Counted from the stretch's first letter, positions 46,222 to 58,495 are shown. The stretch: DNA of 64,000 bases from Endothia cerciana (GCA_026119935.1 JALRMH010000027.1:248001-312000), one strand, 5' to 3'. The notes: generated from the letters alone by a model not told the origin. Numbers and translations are program-made.

Positions 46222-47376
46222 CTAGTTGTACCTAACACCATCGTTATCAACGTCCAGCTCATCCTCCTTTCTGTAGAGCAGCCAAGCCATGGCCGCTCCG
46301 GGGCCAAAAAGGGCCGTCAAAGCCATCAGCTTGCGCATGCCAGGGGGGTTGCTGTTCAGCGTCTTGGCCGGTATTGCGGGATTGGGGAACATGAAGTATC
46401 CCGCAGCCAAGGCCGTGAGCGTGATGCCAATGTAGTCGTACTGAGTGAATAGCATAGCGCCCTCTGTAAGCACACCCCGCGTCTCGGGCACCAGGCGCGC
46501 GTGCTGCGGCCAGAAGACGCGCGCCACGCTGGTGTCGGGGCCGAGCAGCGCAGCCAGCACCACGGCGACGTGGACGAGCCCACTGGCGGCCCCGGCGAGG
46601 GCGTAGCTGGCCTTGGTGGGGTTCATGAACCCGAATCCGTGACCCGATGGAGAAGCAGGCAGCAGGTAGGCGACGAGATCCTGGACCGGACCGAGTGTAA
46701 ACGGCCCGACGAGCCACACCACGACGCCGGCCTGGATGCGGTAGGGAGTTGACAAGAAGAGGCCCGGGAGCAAGGTGGGAAGGGAGATGGCCAGTGCCCA
46801 GAGGGCTGAGAAGGGCAAAGCTTGGGCCTGTGGAGGTGGGATGCGTAGAGGGCGTGTGTGAGCTCGTTTCTCTATGTAGAGGCCCATGTAGACGGGGAGC
46901 ACGCAGGCGGCGCCGAAGAAGTTCCAGAGTGTTTGCCACCACACGGGACTTTTTTTTAGAAAAAAAAAGGAAATTTCACGTCAGTCTCGTATATTCCATT
47001 CTCTCGTTCATCTTGTCCAGACTTAAGCTTACACTCTTAGCGGGCCTGTCTTCCTATTCCGTCGATCTTCGACCAGCGTCATCAGGCCGAAGACGACAAG
47101 GGCGAGCAACAGGTCAGCGCCCAGAAGAAAGGGACCGTCGTCAGGCAACTCGGCCCGGGCGACAATGGAGTAGAAAAAGGCGGTGAGCATGCCGAGCATA
47201 AAGTCGACGGGCCAGATGCCCGTCCAGGTGAGATGGTGCTCCGTGCCCGTGGGGTAGACGCCACTCCACGGCGTCTTTAGCATGAGAATCAGCGTGCCGT
47301 TGACGGCGATGAGGCCCCATAGCGCGCAGATGCCGTAGATGGAGAGGGTGCGGAAGGTGTAGTAAGACGCCGACAT
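46222..47376 (-). CDS. Polytopic membrane protein of the PKS cluster
   Basis: Two exons (47376-47033, 46948-46222) joined at a clean GTAAGC/AAAAAG intron give 356 aa. At least eight hydrophobic helices are visible: TFRTLSIYGICALWGLIAVN, WTGIWPVDFMLGMLTAFFYS, LLLALVVFGLM in exon 1; TLWNFFGAACVLPVYMGLYI, FSALWALAISLPTLLPGLFL, VVVWLVGPFTLGPVQDLVAY, SGLVHVAVVLAALLG and a last pair around ITLTALAAGYFMF and LMALTALFGPGAAMAWLLY. It has no MFS or ABC signature. Fungal clusters contain several polytopic families, among them membrane-bound terpene cyclases; the number of helices and conserved charged residues (Glu/Asp in loops) do not let me decide. It shares a 463-bp divergent promoter with the FMO gene, which supports a joint pathway role. 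Two separate gene models could be drawn if the intron is missed. Confidence 0.75.
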
Positions 47377-47839
47377 GGCTGGTTCTCAACTTGAAGGTGA
47401 GGATTCAGGGGCTGATGGCAACGAGACGGATATTTCTATCACAAGAACAAGTAATGAAGTTGCCATCGGAACGAGATAGGTGATGAGAAAGTATACCAAG
47501 AATAAGAGGACCTTGAGACGGTGAGCAGCTGCCAGCTGGGCTAGTGTAGGTGGTGTGAGACCCAGTTCGACCGCAGACTTGCTGACCGGCAGTCATGGTA
47601 CGATTACGGTGCATGCGGACCGCCTCCGGTGTTTGTCGGCGCAGGCCCGAGTCACTCGGCCGTGGCGGCCCGCAAACACCGGGTCTTGCGGAGGATATAG
47701 CAGAGATACTCAAGAGAAAGGGGTGAATAAGGAGGACACTGATGAGCTTATCAAGTGTCCGATTCGCTTCGGTTTCGAGTACTCCCGGGTCGACCACCAA
47801 GTTTCTTTCCTCACCTGAGTACCTCCGTCGTTGGCTATC
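47377..47839. promoter_or_regulatory. Divergent promoter of membrane protein and FMO
   Basis: The 463 bp between the two divergent start codons. It contains the nested inverted repeats described at 47626-47682. Confidence 0.7.
47626..47682. promoter_or_regulatory. Nested inverted repeats with a CTCGGCC palindrome
   Basis: A perfect 10-bp inverted repeat, CCGGTGTTTG (47626-47635) and CAAACACCGG (47673-47682), encloses GGCCCGAGTCACTCGGCC (about 47644-47661), whose right half is CTCGGCC and left half its near-complement. Structure as expected for dimeric Zn2Cys6 binding. Confidence 0.55.
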
Positions 47840-49941
47840 ATGGGCTCCTCCTCAGTAGAGGCGGAACGCGTCGAGGCTGTTGTCGTAGGCACTGGTAAGG
47901 AGCGAAATTGTATGTTATCATGCCCGTCACAAGGCTGACCGACCCTCAAGGCTGGAACGGCCTCATCTCCGCCAAGACCTACCTCGACTTCCGACCATCC
48001 GCATCCCTTGTGCTCCTCGACGAGCAGGCCACCATCGGCGGCGTGTGGAGCGCCGAGAAGATCTACCCCAGCCTCTACGCGCAGATCAAGCACGGGCTGT
48101 TCGAGTATTCCTTCTACCCGATGCGGCATGAGGGCATCTCGCCCGACGGCTATGTCTCGGGTGACACCATCCATACGTACCTCAACGACTTTGCCTGGGA
48201 CCACGATCTCGTCCGGCGCACCCGCCTCAGCACGACCGTGACCGAGGTATCGCGGCTCCCCAGCGGCGGCTGGCGCCTCGGGCTCGGGGGCGGGAAAGCC
48301 CCCATCGAGTGCGAGAAGCTGGTCTACGCCTCGGGCGCCACGTCGCACCCCGCGACGCCCGTCTGGCCCACGGCCGACTCGTTCAGGGCGCCCATCATCC
48401 ACTCGTCAGAGATTGGCACGCACCTCACCGAGCTCGACCAGGACGGGACGCAGTCGGTCACGGTTGTGGGCGGCGCAAAGTCGTCCTTCGACACCGTCTT
48501 CTACCTGCTAAAGGCCGGCAAGAAGGTCGACTGGGTCATCCGCGACGACTCGGATGGGAGCGGGCCCCTGGCCATCATGCCACCGACGCTTCTGGGCCTC
48601 GTCAACACCATGAGTGCCGTCACGACCCGGTCCGTGGCCCTGGTGGGAAGCGCCATCGACAGCACAGACGGGGCTGGTCACCAGTTCTTTCAGAGGACCT
48701 ACCTGGGCCGTTTCTTTGCCTGGCTCTTCTGGCTCGCCCTCAACTGGGTTGCCGATCGCCACGCTGGGTATTCCAAGTCGGAGAACGCGTCCAAGCTGAG
48801 GCCGATGCCGCGTGGGAATGGGTAAGCCAACACCGTGTCCTGACTCCTCGGCTATGCAGCCAAGCATGTCTGACTGATCCGCCACAAAAGAGTATTCTGG
48901 GCCAATGCCGGCCTCGGCGCCGCCAGCGTGCCAGGGTACTGGCAGACTTTCCACTCGGGAGACTGTACTGTCCACCGGACCGACATCCAGTCCTTCTCCG
49001 ATAACAACACGGTCCAGCTCAGAAACTCGACCCGGTTCCGAACCGACTATGTGATCCTCTCCACCGGGTTCGACAAGTCGTACCACGTCTTCAGCCCCAG
49101 CCTCCAGCACAAACTCGGCCTCGCCGTTGACCCTTCGGAGCAGCAAAGGTGGGCTCTCCTGGGCGCCGCCGCGGACCAGGCCGTCGACGAGCTCCTCCCC
49201 GGGCTCAAGAACCCCCCCGCCGGTCTTGGGCGGAGCAGGACAGCAGAAGCAGAAGCCGCGACGGCGGATCACAAGCTCCTCCACGGGCCCAGCCGCCACT
49301 ACCGGCGCCTGATCGTGCCAGCCCTGGCCGCGGCGGGCGACCGGTCCATCATCTTCCCGGGCTTCATCCACTCCATCTACACGCCTGTCGTGGCCGAGGT
49401 GCAGGCCTTGTGGGGCGTGGCCTTCCTCCTGGGCCTGCACAACCCGCCGTCGCTGGAGGCCATGGAAACCGAGGTGGCGCAGTGGAACGCTTGGTCGAGG
49501 AAGCGGTACGGTGTCCAGGGCCAAAAGCACGCGTACGCCATCTACGACTTTCTGCCCGTGAGTATACACATCCGCCCCCTGCTTGGAGGGAGAGGACGGG
49601 AACGAGGCTGATGTTTGACCAAGTACATCGACACGCTGCTCAAGGACCTGGGAGTCAACCCCTGGCGCAAGAAGAATTGGTTCGCGCACTGGATCATGCC
49701 GGTGTACCCGCGTGAGTACAGAGGCCTGATGGACGAGTTTCGCCACGCCCTGGCGACGAGGCAGGGACGTCTCCGCCGTGGGAACGTGGCGGCCCCCGTG
49801 TCGGCGGGGTCCCTTGGGTCACGGACGCCCTTGTCATCGACGATCGCAGATCGGCACGAGACTGCGGACCTGTCCATGACCAGGACCAAGGGCCTGAATG
49901 TTCGCGTGAAGCCGCTTCAGACACTGGTGTGTCTAGACTAG
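47840..49941 (+). CDS. Flavin-containing monooxygenase (FMO/BVMO-like)
   Basis: FAD- and NADPH-dependent oxygenase that could hydroxylate or insert oxygen next to a carbonyl. Four exons (47840-47894, 47951-48821, 48891-49557, 49624-49941) give 636 aa. The FAD-binding GxGxxG (G17-T-G19-W-N-G22, in AVVVGTGWNGLISAK) is split by intron 1, so an annotation that starts at a later ATG loses it. ATIGGVWSAEKIYPSL and PMRHEGISPDGYVSGDTIHTY follow the FMO pattern. SVTVVGGAKSSFDTVFYLL is the second, NADPH-side nucleotide-binding motif. TDYVILSTGFD is the usual FMO 'ATG' region. The C-terminus (after residue ~530) is longer than in simple FMOs, as in many cluster members. It is divergent from the membrane-protein gene with a shared promoter. 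Confidence 0.9.
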
Positions 49942-50387
49942 GATCCTGGCTTTGTTGTTGTCGGCCGCCGCGGGTGTCGGGTCCAGGTTGGGACTGGAAG
50001 TCTGGGAACTAGATGGACAGTGAGATAGATACCTTGATGACGAGATTCCTCCCGCGGTGTCATGCTTATGTCCACGTCAAGGGTCAGAAATTGACAAATG
50101 GTTCCAAGGCACGCCCAAGCTCTCAACAAGCAACTGGGCACAAGAAGTCTAGTGGGTAGCATCTCGGGATGACCTCTTGGTGCACTTTGCAAGGGGTTTA
50201 ACCTCGGTCTTCTGCGGGTGTTGGGAGTTCAACCATATAATCCTAGGGAGTTAGAAGATCCAGAAAGCCCCAAGGCATGGTGATCTTCTCTACCTAACTA
50301 CCTCAACTAATTCATCCTGTACTTGAAACAAGTCCAAACGTTGCCCTACCGGTATGGTATCCATCATCCCTTGCCAATACAGCCCCC
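49942..50387. other. Intergenic between convergent genes
   Basis: Two converging 3' ends (FMO and the FAD oxidase). No feature found. Confidence 0.5.
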
Positions 50388-52197
50388 TCATGAAAAGAAA
50401 AAGGAAGCCCTGGCCCTACAAAGTCTCGCATCCGCATCCTCGACCCACGACTCACTACCCACACCCGTCCTCGCATACAGCATCGCCTCCGGGTCATACT
50501 TCCTTTTCACCCCAAGCAACCTCGCATAGTTGGCGCCGTACATCTCGTGCTGCCAGTTCTTGGTCTCGTGGTTGGCCTCGTTCAGGTAGATCGCGCCGCT
50601 GGGCGTCGCCGCGTTGATCATGGGCTGCATGACGTCGACCGCAAAGTTGTGCCTCCGCGCCATGTCGTCGGGGCTGGCGAGCGGGTCCCAGGACCCGCCC
50701 TGGACACAGAAGAGCAGCGCCTCCCGCCAGGCTGGGTGCACGGCGTTGTCCGGGTGCGCCGGCCGCCCGAGGTTCAGCGCCTCGCAGGGGATCGGCCCGT
50801 AGCCCTCGGCCTGCGAGATGTTGCGCAGCGCCTGCGTGAGCACGGCGTTGCGCTCGTCGTCAGTCACGACGGCCCGGGGCACCACGCGGCTGGTCGAGAA
50901 GGTGGCGTAGTCGATCCAGCCCTCGGGGCCCGGCCCCACGTGCGCCGTGAAGTGCTCGTCGAAGCTGTCGTACACGCGGACCCGCGCGTCGGCGGAGATC
51001 CCCCGCGCGGCCAGGTCGTCGAGGAACGGCCGGAGGAGGGCGTTGGTGCGGTCGAGGTCCGCGCCCGGCATGGTGGCCGCCAGGACGGTGAGAGCCGTGT
51101 TGGTGATGAGATAGAAGAGGCTGTTGCCCGCGTCCACGAAGGCCGGCGTCAGCTGGTGGAACGCGCCGACGGCGTCCCAGAAGGCGTCGTTGCCCACCGC
51201 CGAGTCGTCAAACGACAGCAGGGCCCCGCCGACGACGCCGTCGGCGTGCAGCCGCGTCGTCATGGACAGCACGACGGCAAACGTGCCGGGCCCGGCGCCG
51301 CTGAGGGCCCAGTACAGATCAGCGTTCTGGCTGGGGCTCGCGACGAGGTGCCGCCCGTCCATGGTGACCACCTCCCACTCCAGCACGTTGTCGGCGCCCA
51401 TGCCGTACATGCTAGACAGGATCGAGTGGCCCCCGCCCTGGCTATACCCACCCGCAATCCCGACGGTCGGACACACGCCGCTGACGAGGCGGTGTCCTGT
51501 CGCGTGGGCGGCGGCGGCGGCCTCAAAGGCCTGGACGCCGGCGCCGAGCTTGATGGCGGGGCCGCGGTAGTCCGGCGACGTGTATTCGGGGAGGTACTGC
51601 GTCGAGTTGAGGTGGTGCGTCCACAGGGACAGGCCTCCCTTGCCTGTTGACTTGCCCAGGTAGTCGTGGCCCGTATTCTTGATGACCAGCCGGATGTTGT
51701 GCTGCCGCGCAAAGCTGATTCCTGCCTGCACATCCCCAGCCGAGCCGACATCGATCACGTAGCTGACGAGGTTGCCAAGCTCGCAGGGCTGGGAACGGGG
51801 CGTGAAGGGGCTGCAGGTATAGTTCTTGAACCACATGCTGAACACCTCGGAGGGGTCGTCGATGCTGGGATGCGTTAGGATCGATGGCTGCGTATTCTGG
51901 TCTGGGCTTTTGGTATACGTACTGGGACAGGCTGGTCTTGTTCCAGCTGCTCTGGAGTTGGGCGCACGCATCAGCATCGTAGTTGTTGAAAGGGGCATCA
52001 TGGCAGACGCTGCCGAGCGGGACCGATGCAATCAGGCGTCCGTTTAGAGTCTCGTTGAGTGAGGACCACTGGGATGGGCTTGGCCAGTTCTTGTCATCCG
52101 GAAGTGCCCTACAGTTCGAACTGGACCATGAGCTAGTATTGGGCAGGACGCCGGACAACCAGGTGCTTAGTCCTAGGAGGACTCGTTGGGTCGCCAT
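50388..52197 (-). CDS. Secreted berberine-bridge-type FAD-linked oxidase (BBE-like)
   Basis: FAD-linked oxidase using molecular oxygen; BBE-like members oxidise alcohols or form C-C/C-O bonds in fungal pathways. Two exons (52197-51923, 51864-50388) join across a 58-nt intron with a CTAAC branch site and give 583 aa. Residues 1-~22 form a signal peptide (VLLGLSTWLSGVL). FAD-binding (PCMH) core: H158 in NTGHDYLGKS and C223 in SGVCPTVGIAGG, the two residues that carry the covalent flavin in bicovalent BBE enzymes. WEVVTMDGRHLVASPSQNAD, DLYWALSGAGPGTFAVVLSM and the C-terminal BBE motif YLNEANHETKNWQHEMYGAN are present. A tempting frameshift at 51.9 kb is explained by the intron. CTCGGC elements lie upstream at 52313-52377. 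Confidence 0.92.
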
Positions 52198-53570
52198 TGC
52201 TAAGCTTCTTGGTGATGAACATGGATAGACTAGATCAACATGAGAGAGAGTATGCTAATGTGGGCTTAAAGCCCATTTCTTGGTCGTCATTACTGTCCAA
52301 CAGCACTACTTCCTCGGCGACGGTCCGTCTCGACTCGGCACAAGCCTCCGGAGCTGCGGGCCGGTCGCGTCGCCGAGCCCGGAACTCGTCGGGCCAGGCA
52401 TGGGACGACCGCTATGCAAGCCTATGAGGGGTGTTCTCTGTCTAATTCTTTCTTATTTTCCTCCCTTTCGTCTTCTTTTGGTCCAATTATACAACAGAAA
52501 CATTGATATAATAGCTAAAATTCAACTAGAAAGTCTTTTTCTGTCCTTTTTTTCTTAAAAAACTAAAAAAAATAAAAATCAATTAATATCCTGACGGTAT
52601 TTTCAAACCTATGGATTACTATAACACAATATCGTATTGTACAAGGCTGCAGGAGTCTTGGTGTCACTGTCAGCCTCTATAGACTACTCTGTAGCCGACA
52701 CAGTACAACGTCGCCACAGCCCGCCAGCAACACGTGTGCATGTTGCGTTGCAGAGCTTTGAGCTATCATCAGCGCGGAAAATCAGAAAGTCAAGGGATCT
52801 TCCAAGGATGCTGCATGTCAGAATCAATGTCATCTCTCCAGACACGACCAACTTGAAATGTAGCCGAACTTGGTGATCTTCAGCCGCATAATGCACCGAC
52901 ACATGACATATTGCCACACTAGGTATTTGCAAAATAAAAAATAACATAAAAATCTCCATAAAAATCTCCCTGCTTACGTTTAAACAAGCGCTTATCAGTT
53001 ATGTGCTATTACTTTCCGCTTCGAGTAATTGACTCGTTTCGAGCCTGCGCGGACAAGTCCGCTCCGAAGTCCGCGATCCTTCACGATGAGGCCGTCTCAC
53101 ACCGCTCGAGTTGACGAAACTAGACAAGATTCAGACATGAGCGTTGCGCCTGGTTGCCTTGTGTCCAGCTTACGATAATGCGGACCGCTGACATCCCATC
53201 TCTGGTCCGTCTCCTTCCAGGGTTCAATGTCGCCGTAGCACAACAATCACACGAGACACTGCTCTCTTGGACATGGTGCTTCACACCTACGACAATGTCC
53301 AAGAGACTGGTGTTTCAATATCAAGCCTCAGTGAAGCCACGTGTTGTAGTCTTAGTCTCAAGACGCAGGACAAATGTGTTCCCGTGAAAATGATACCGAC
53401 GACGGGCACTGCCAAACGTAAATACAACAGCTAGGAATCATTATAAACTTGGCTGGGCTTGGCACAACTTGTTTCAGCGTTGCAACTATGAAGGATTTAT
53501 TGATGAGCGCGCTGAGGAAAGAGTCGAAATAGCTTCAAAATAACCAAAAATGCCATCCCAACGTAAACGT
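52198..53570. other. Intergenic, BBE promoter and AT-rich stretch
   Basis: Holds CTCGGC cores near 52.3 kb and an AT-rich stretch at about 52490-52620 and again near 52920-53010. No gene seen. Confidence 0.5.
52313..52377. promoter_or_regulatory. Three CTCGGC/GCCGAG cores upstream of the BBE gene
   Basis: CTCGGC at 52313-52318 and 52334-52339, GCCGAG at 52372-52377, 115-180 bp before the BBE start. Weaker than the PKS elements because the 7th base varies. Confidence 0.35.
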
Positions 53571-55215
53571 TCAATAAGCCAAAATGCCATTCACATTGGC
53601 ACCACCCTCAATGTGATTGTAACCCTGCCCATCACCTCGGCTCTCACTCTCGGGCTTCTCATCCAACGACCACGCCATCCTCCCGCGTGGAAACCCCTCG
53701 GCCGACAGGAACTCTAGCTTGGGCGCGCTGGAAAAGTACTGGCTGATATATTCTGCCGGCCAGTGGTCCTTGAACAAGGGGAAGACCCAGTTGGCCAGGA
53801 ACCTGTGAACGGGCGTGGCAAAGGTGTGCATCCGGGCCGCCGTGCCGCTGAGACGGACAATGTGCTTGACACGCGGCTTCTGCTCGTTCTGGTACGCCTT
53901 GAACACGGCGTCGAGAGCCGTGCCGCTGGGCCGCTTGTGCGGGCTCTCCTGCACCGCCCGCCAGATATAGTTCATCAGGCGCGCGACGTCTTCGATGCCC
54001 GTGTTACCGCCCAGCGCAATATTGGGATGGGCCTGTTGGTGTGTGTCGTTAGTACCAGATAGGCAAAATGACAACGTGAATCGGAGTCCGCAATGAGCAG
54101 GAGGCTAATAAGATGGAACGTACTTTGTGCGCGGCATCCCCCACAAGACAGATACGGCCGTGGTGCCAGTGCTCCAGGACGCCCTCCTGAATCATGACGA
54201 CGCGGGCGGGCTCGCGGCGGCGCTTCCACACCTCGGAGAAGAGCAGCTGGTCGGTGATGGGCTTGTCGAGGACGCGCTTGGCCAGCGCCTCGGCATGCTC
54301 CTCGGTGTAGCGCTTCCGGTGCGGCCACGGCAGCGGCTCGTCAAACAGGAAGACGACGACGGCCCACACGGCGTCGTGCGTGCACGTGAACAGGAAGTTG
54401 AACTTGTTCTGGTACGTGATCATGATGTCGCGGTACCCGATCTCCGGGATGGGAGGTGTGGTGATGACGAGGGTCTCGGACCACGACTTGAGGGCTGATG
54501 AGGATGAACGTGTCAGTCCGGTTGGGATTAAACCTTGCGGCAGGCTGCAACAAAAGGCTTACAAGTCTTTTCCGCGGCCGTTATCAGGCCAGGAGAGACT
54601 CTTGCGGCATGATCCCACATGTAGCTTCTGATCAACGTGTGCACGCCGTCGGCACCAATGATCATGTCGCCTGTCTCGACGGTCCCGTCTCGGAGGTGGA
54701 CCTCAGCCCTGTCTGGGAACTGCTTCACATCTGTGATCTCCACCTTGGTCTTGACGAGGGACTTGTCTGGAAGGTTGTCATACAGGATCTGCAGGATGTC
54801 TGTCCTCTCAATGGGCCACATGCCGACTCCATGGCTATTTCTATAGGTTAGCCAACACTCGGGATTTCAATTATCCTGCGCCCAGGGAGTTGTGGGCTGA
54901 CTTTTCTTCGACGTAATGATACAGCTGCGTGTCGTATACGATGCGTCCATCCGATCCGCGGCCCCTAAAACCTCGCGTAGGCTGAGAGACCTTCTTGATC
55001 TCGTCCATAACCCCGAGCTGGTAGAGGATGCGGAGGCTGTGCGGCCACATGGCTATCCCCCCCTTGGGCGGCGCGATATTGCCCTTCTCGAGCACGACGT
55101 GGTCGATGCCTAGCGTCTGGAGGCAGTTGGCAGCTATCAGGCCCGTCAGACCAGCACCGACGACGATGATACGAAAAGGACGGTCATTGTCAACCCGCGC
55201 CTGCACCTGCGCCAT
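53571..55215 (-). CDS. FAD-dependent monooxygenase (PaxM/salicylate-hydroxylase type)
   Basis: Group A flavin monooxygenase; relatives epoxidise alkenes or hydroxylate aromatics in fungal metabolites. Four exons (55215-54902, 54840-54563, 54494-54124, 54032-53571) give 474 aa. The FAD GxGxxG is G20-A-G-L-T-G25 in RIIVVGAGLTGLIAANCL. TVETGDMIIGADGVHTLIR holds the family DG motif. ICLVGDAAHK, at the end of exon 3, followed by AHPNIALGGNTGIEDV from exon 4, is the GD motif. The C-terminal HRFLANWVFPLFKDHW is hydrophobic and may be membrane-associated, as in PaxM-like enzymes. I start at ATG 55215; an in-frame ATG at 55281 would add 22 residues. In the cluster it is the likely epoxidase or hydroxylase acting on the PKS product. 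Confidence 0.9.
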
Positions 55216-57126
55216 TGTCTTGACACCGGACAGTGTGATGGTGAATGTGTTTGTTTCTTGAGGTGGGACGGCGAATCTCAACCAGGAACCAAGACACTGA
55301 GTCGAGTCCGAGTTCGCCTTGGAGGTATATCCCTATAATTGATAAGAAGCCAGCTGCCAGGCTGATCTTATCATGGTTGCTCGGAAGAGACGTAGGTATG
55401 CGGTTTGGCTCCGGGCCGATGAACGCCGCATATGGCATTACCGCAAGTTGTTCACGTCCGTTTGCTCACAATGTGTCTAGTCCTGTAGCCCGGCCGTCAG
55501 CCCGGAAGACCATCACTTAGAGTGAGACTGCCCGGCAGTGTGGCCAAAACTTGAGGACCAGGCTAGGACTCTTTCCTCTCCCCCATTCAGGTGAGTCCTG
55601 TATTGCCCCCCCTCCCCCTCCCGGCCCTTTTCTTCTCGGCTGATCTCAAGTGACGGTATCTAGTCTCCCCCCCTTCCCATCTGTGGCACTTGATCTATCT
55701 CAGTTCTAGAATGCGCTATATCTGCGTGCTTCCATAAATTTGTTACCACAGCTACACGGCGCATGCAACACAACTCTATTACTATGGGCTCACCACAGAG
55801 ATTCATGCAGACCCTGCCACTATCTAGAGGTCAGCATATTTTGGGAAGGATAAACATTCATATCTTGAACTTTTAATCTTTTTGATTTATATATTTCTAA
55901 ATATAATAAAAGTATACAATTCAATTTCTTATATTTAAGATAACTCTTCCACTTAATATATCCCATACTTTTATTATTTATTATCTATATAAGTAATTTT
56001 AACTAATTATAATAAATATCATTAAAACTAATAAGGAACTTTATCATACTAGAAAGAACAGAGGAAGTGTCCGATCTAGTAACCCTAATCCTCCTAAGTA
56101 CTCGAGGTTGCCTTTAAGCCAAATGGACTTGTCCCAGCCTCGCGCTGACTGCATGGAATAATTGCTGAAGGAGTCGCCGGCCAAACGGCATGGCGCGTTC
56201 TCGGCCAGCCCTCGTTTTCAGCGCCGGCAACACTCCGCCAGGGTCTCCCCTTGGCAGCACTGCAGGACGACGTCCCCATGTGGCATGTCCCCGCCGGCGG
56301 TGAAAGATGGCGAGATTCGACGACGCCTTCGCACGTTCAGTAGGCCGGGGGGTGTGGCACCTGGGTGAGCTAAGGCGGTGCCCGTGGTCATGCACGATCC
56401 TCCACGCGCCGCGGCTGCATATCTTTTGTCTGACGCTAAGCTGACCTAAGATCCTTTGATGCTGGGGACTTGGACTGAGGTATGGGGGAGAAACCTCGGC
56501 AAGTCTTGGGCATCATCACCTGCAGGAGACTCCTTGGAGGATCTCTCTAGGCGGGAGTAGAGGCGTTCTCCATATCGGCGGCTGGTGCCGCACTCTCCTA
56601 GCACTTCCGGACGGATCTTACTGGTATAGGAAAATGCATCATACAGCTTCCTGTCGCGGTCAGTCCAGGGAGAACTCCGGAGAATCCAGCACGGGGAAAC
56701 GTTCTTGGGTACCAGGTCTGGACTCCCCCCCCCCCCCAACAGCAGAACAGAACCCTTCTCGAACCACGACACACGTCAGAACCCAGCCCAGCCCAGCCCG
56801 GCCGCCCAGTGGTGATGCATCCGAGCCTGAGGGTCTTGTTGCGTCGAGAAACGGATGGTTACGGACCGCCCTCGCCGCAGCTTCGGACCGCATCCACGGA
56901 TGCTGACACGCCTCCTCGAGCAGCAGTCCATGAATGTGCTCGGAGTCGGAGGCGTCTTACCCGCCACGGCCACCCCTATACCGTCACCACCCCTTCAACG
57001 TGTCGCTTGCCCGAGCATAACTAGACCAAGGTATCCCCACGTCATCAATAGCCGAGAGCCCGTCAACCGATATCCAGCCCCTTGTCTTTCTGGCCTAAGC
57101 CTCCCCTCAGACTCGCACCACACACC
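55216..57126. other. Intergenic with AT-rich island
   Basis: About 1.9 kb with no supported gene. Includes the AT-rich island at 55845-56055, a C-run near 56728-56740 and one CTCGGCC at 56200-56206. Confidence 0.5.
55845..56055. other. AT-rich island
   Basis: About 210 bp of mostly A/T inside GC-rich DNA. It is too short and degenerate to identify; RIP-damaged repeat DNA would look like this. Confidence 0.7.
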
Positions 57127-57848
57127 ATGGCCGCTCATGCTAGCTTCCCCACCTTGCAACCTGCCATGAAGATCAGGGTAGGTTGACATGTTCCTCCCAA
57201 GTCCGGCCTCCCCCTGCCCATCGGACCACCGCACTAACCAAGGACCACCTCTGCTCCCCCACCTCCAGTGCGGCCTCACCGCCTTCCACCCGTGTGGCGA
57301 CATCTACACGGGGTCGACGCTCTTCGGCCTGCCCTTCGGCGAGGGCAGCCTCATGTCGGTCGGCGACTTCGAGCCCAAGCTCGACTTCAAGATGTGCAAC
57401 GGCCAGGACTGGTTCCGTATCGACGCCGACAAGAAGCACGCCCGGGCCACCATCAGCGGCATGGCCGTCGACGCCGAGGGCCGCGGCCTCCGCTGCATCG
57501 CCGAGGGCCTCTTCGAGATCAACGAGGACACCCTACCGCTGATCAGCGGGGACCCGAACGCAAAGAGCCTTCCCTACGGCTACGCGAGTGAGTGTTTCCA
57601 AGAGCCAACCCCTCCACCTAACTCCGGGGGTGACCCCTTCCTCTGCTGGGGCACAGGAGCTCGTGAGTAAGTCCGGCTGACGCGTTGGCACAGTCGAACA
57701 CATGAGGTTCGAGTGCGGCCATGAGAAGTACAATGCGATTGAGAACATGCTGTTTGCGTCGAGCCTGCGTCTGGTCAAGGACGAGAGCGGTGAGATAGCG
57801 GCCGAGATCGCCATCTCGAGGATCATTTCCGGGACTGGCTACGAGTGA
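57127..57848 (+). CDS. Small DUF3237-like protein
   Basis: Three exons (57127-57177, 57269-57587, 57694-57848) give 174 aa. The segment NGQDWFRIDADKKHARATIS and the following AEGRGLRCIAEGLFEIN match the general pattern of DUF3237 beta-barrels (Gly-Asp-Trp turn, then the 'DG' strand pair), and IEHMRFECGHEKYNAIENML corresponds to its C-terminal block. The DUF3237 fold is barrel-shaped and small, and some members work in metabolite pathways; no reaction can be assigned here. It is located between the PaxM-like oxygenase and the regulator, so cluster membership is possible. Confidence 0.7.
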
Positions 57849-58345
57849 AGGAAACACGGAGGGGGTCCCCGAGACGTGTGTTAGGAAGTGGTGGGTAGGC
57901 AGTTCGGTACCATAGTACACAGCAAAGGCCGAATACAGTGTCATCTAAATACCTTTACACACCCTCATCCTCAGGCTTAATATCCGGTCAGGACCGTGGC
58001 TTGAGGCTAGACCCTGTGACACCAACACGTGGGTAAGCACAGCTAGAGAACCTATACATGTTGGGATATATCCTAGACAGGTCTGAAAGATCGTGCATAT
58101 CTCCCTCGCGCCTAGGCCTTGTTCGGTCGTACACAAGGTCTTCATGCGGACAATGATCGATCGGTCCGGCCAGGGCAACAAGGATGCAGCGCAAATGGCT
58201 TTCCAAAGAAAGGAAATACAGGATTACGACAATGCGCGAGAGAATGCAGAAAAATGGGAAGATTCGAACAACGCGAACAGTCCGGGCCAGTGGGGCGTGG
58301 AACAGGCACGAGGGTTCAATGTTACGATGAGCCGGCCATCTACGA

Positions 58346-58495
58346 CTGGAGGAGGCCGGGGAAGATATTTCTCCTCCCGGACTTTCGCTTTAATCAATAG
58401 CCCCTGGCTTATAGGATTATAACGGAAGAGTACAAGGTTGGCAGGACCTCCATCCCTAAGTAAAAGTAAACTTCATCAGTAAAGCCTGGTAAGTC
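58346..58495 (+). repeat. Diverged direct repeat, copy 1
   Basis: Aligns with 58578-58730: shared blocks GGAGGCCGG(G/A)GAAGATATTT, TCCTCCCGGACTTT and AGGAT(T/C)A(T/C)AAC(T)GGAAGAG, ending in CCTGGTAAGTC here and CCTAGTAAGTC in copy 2. Confidence 0.75.

Noticed and set aside
50547..51650. Plus-strand frame of 367 codons opposite the BBE gene
   Set aside because: Composition is a complement artefact; the BBE frame holds all catalytic motifs.
51860..51925. Apparent frameshift in the BBE gene
   Set aside because: A 58-nt intron (GTACGT donor, CTAAC branch, CCAG acceptor) restores the frame.
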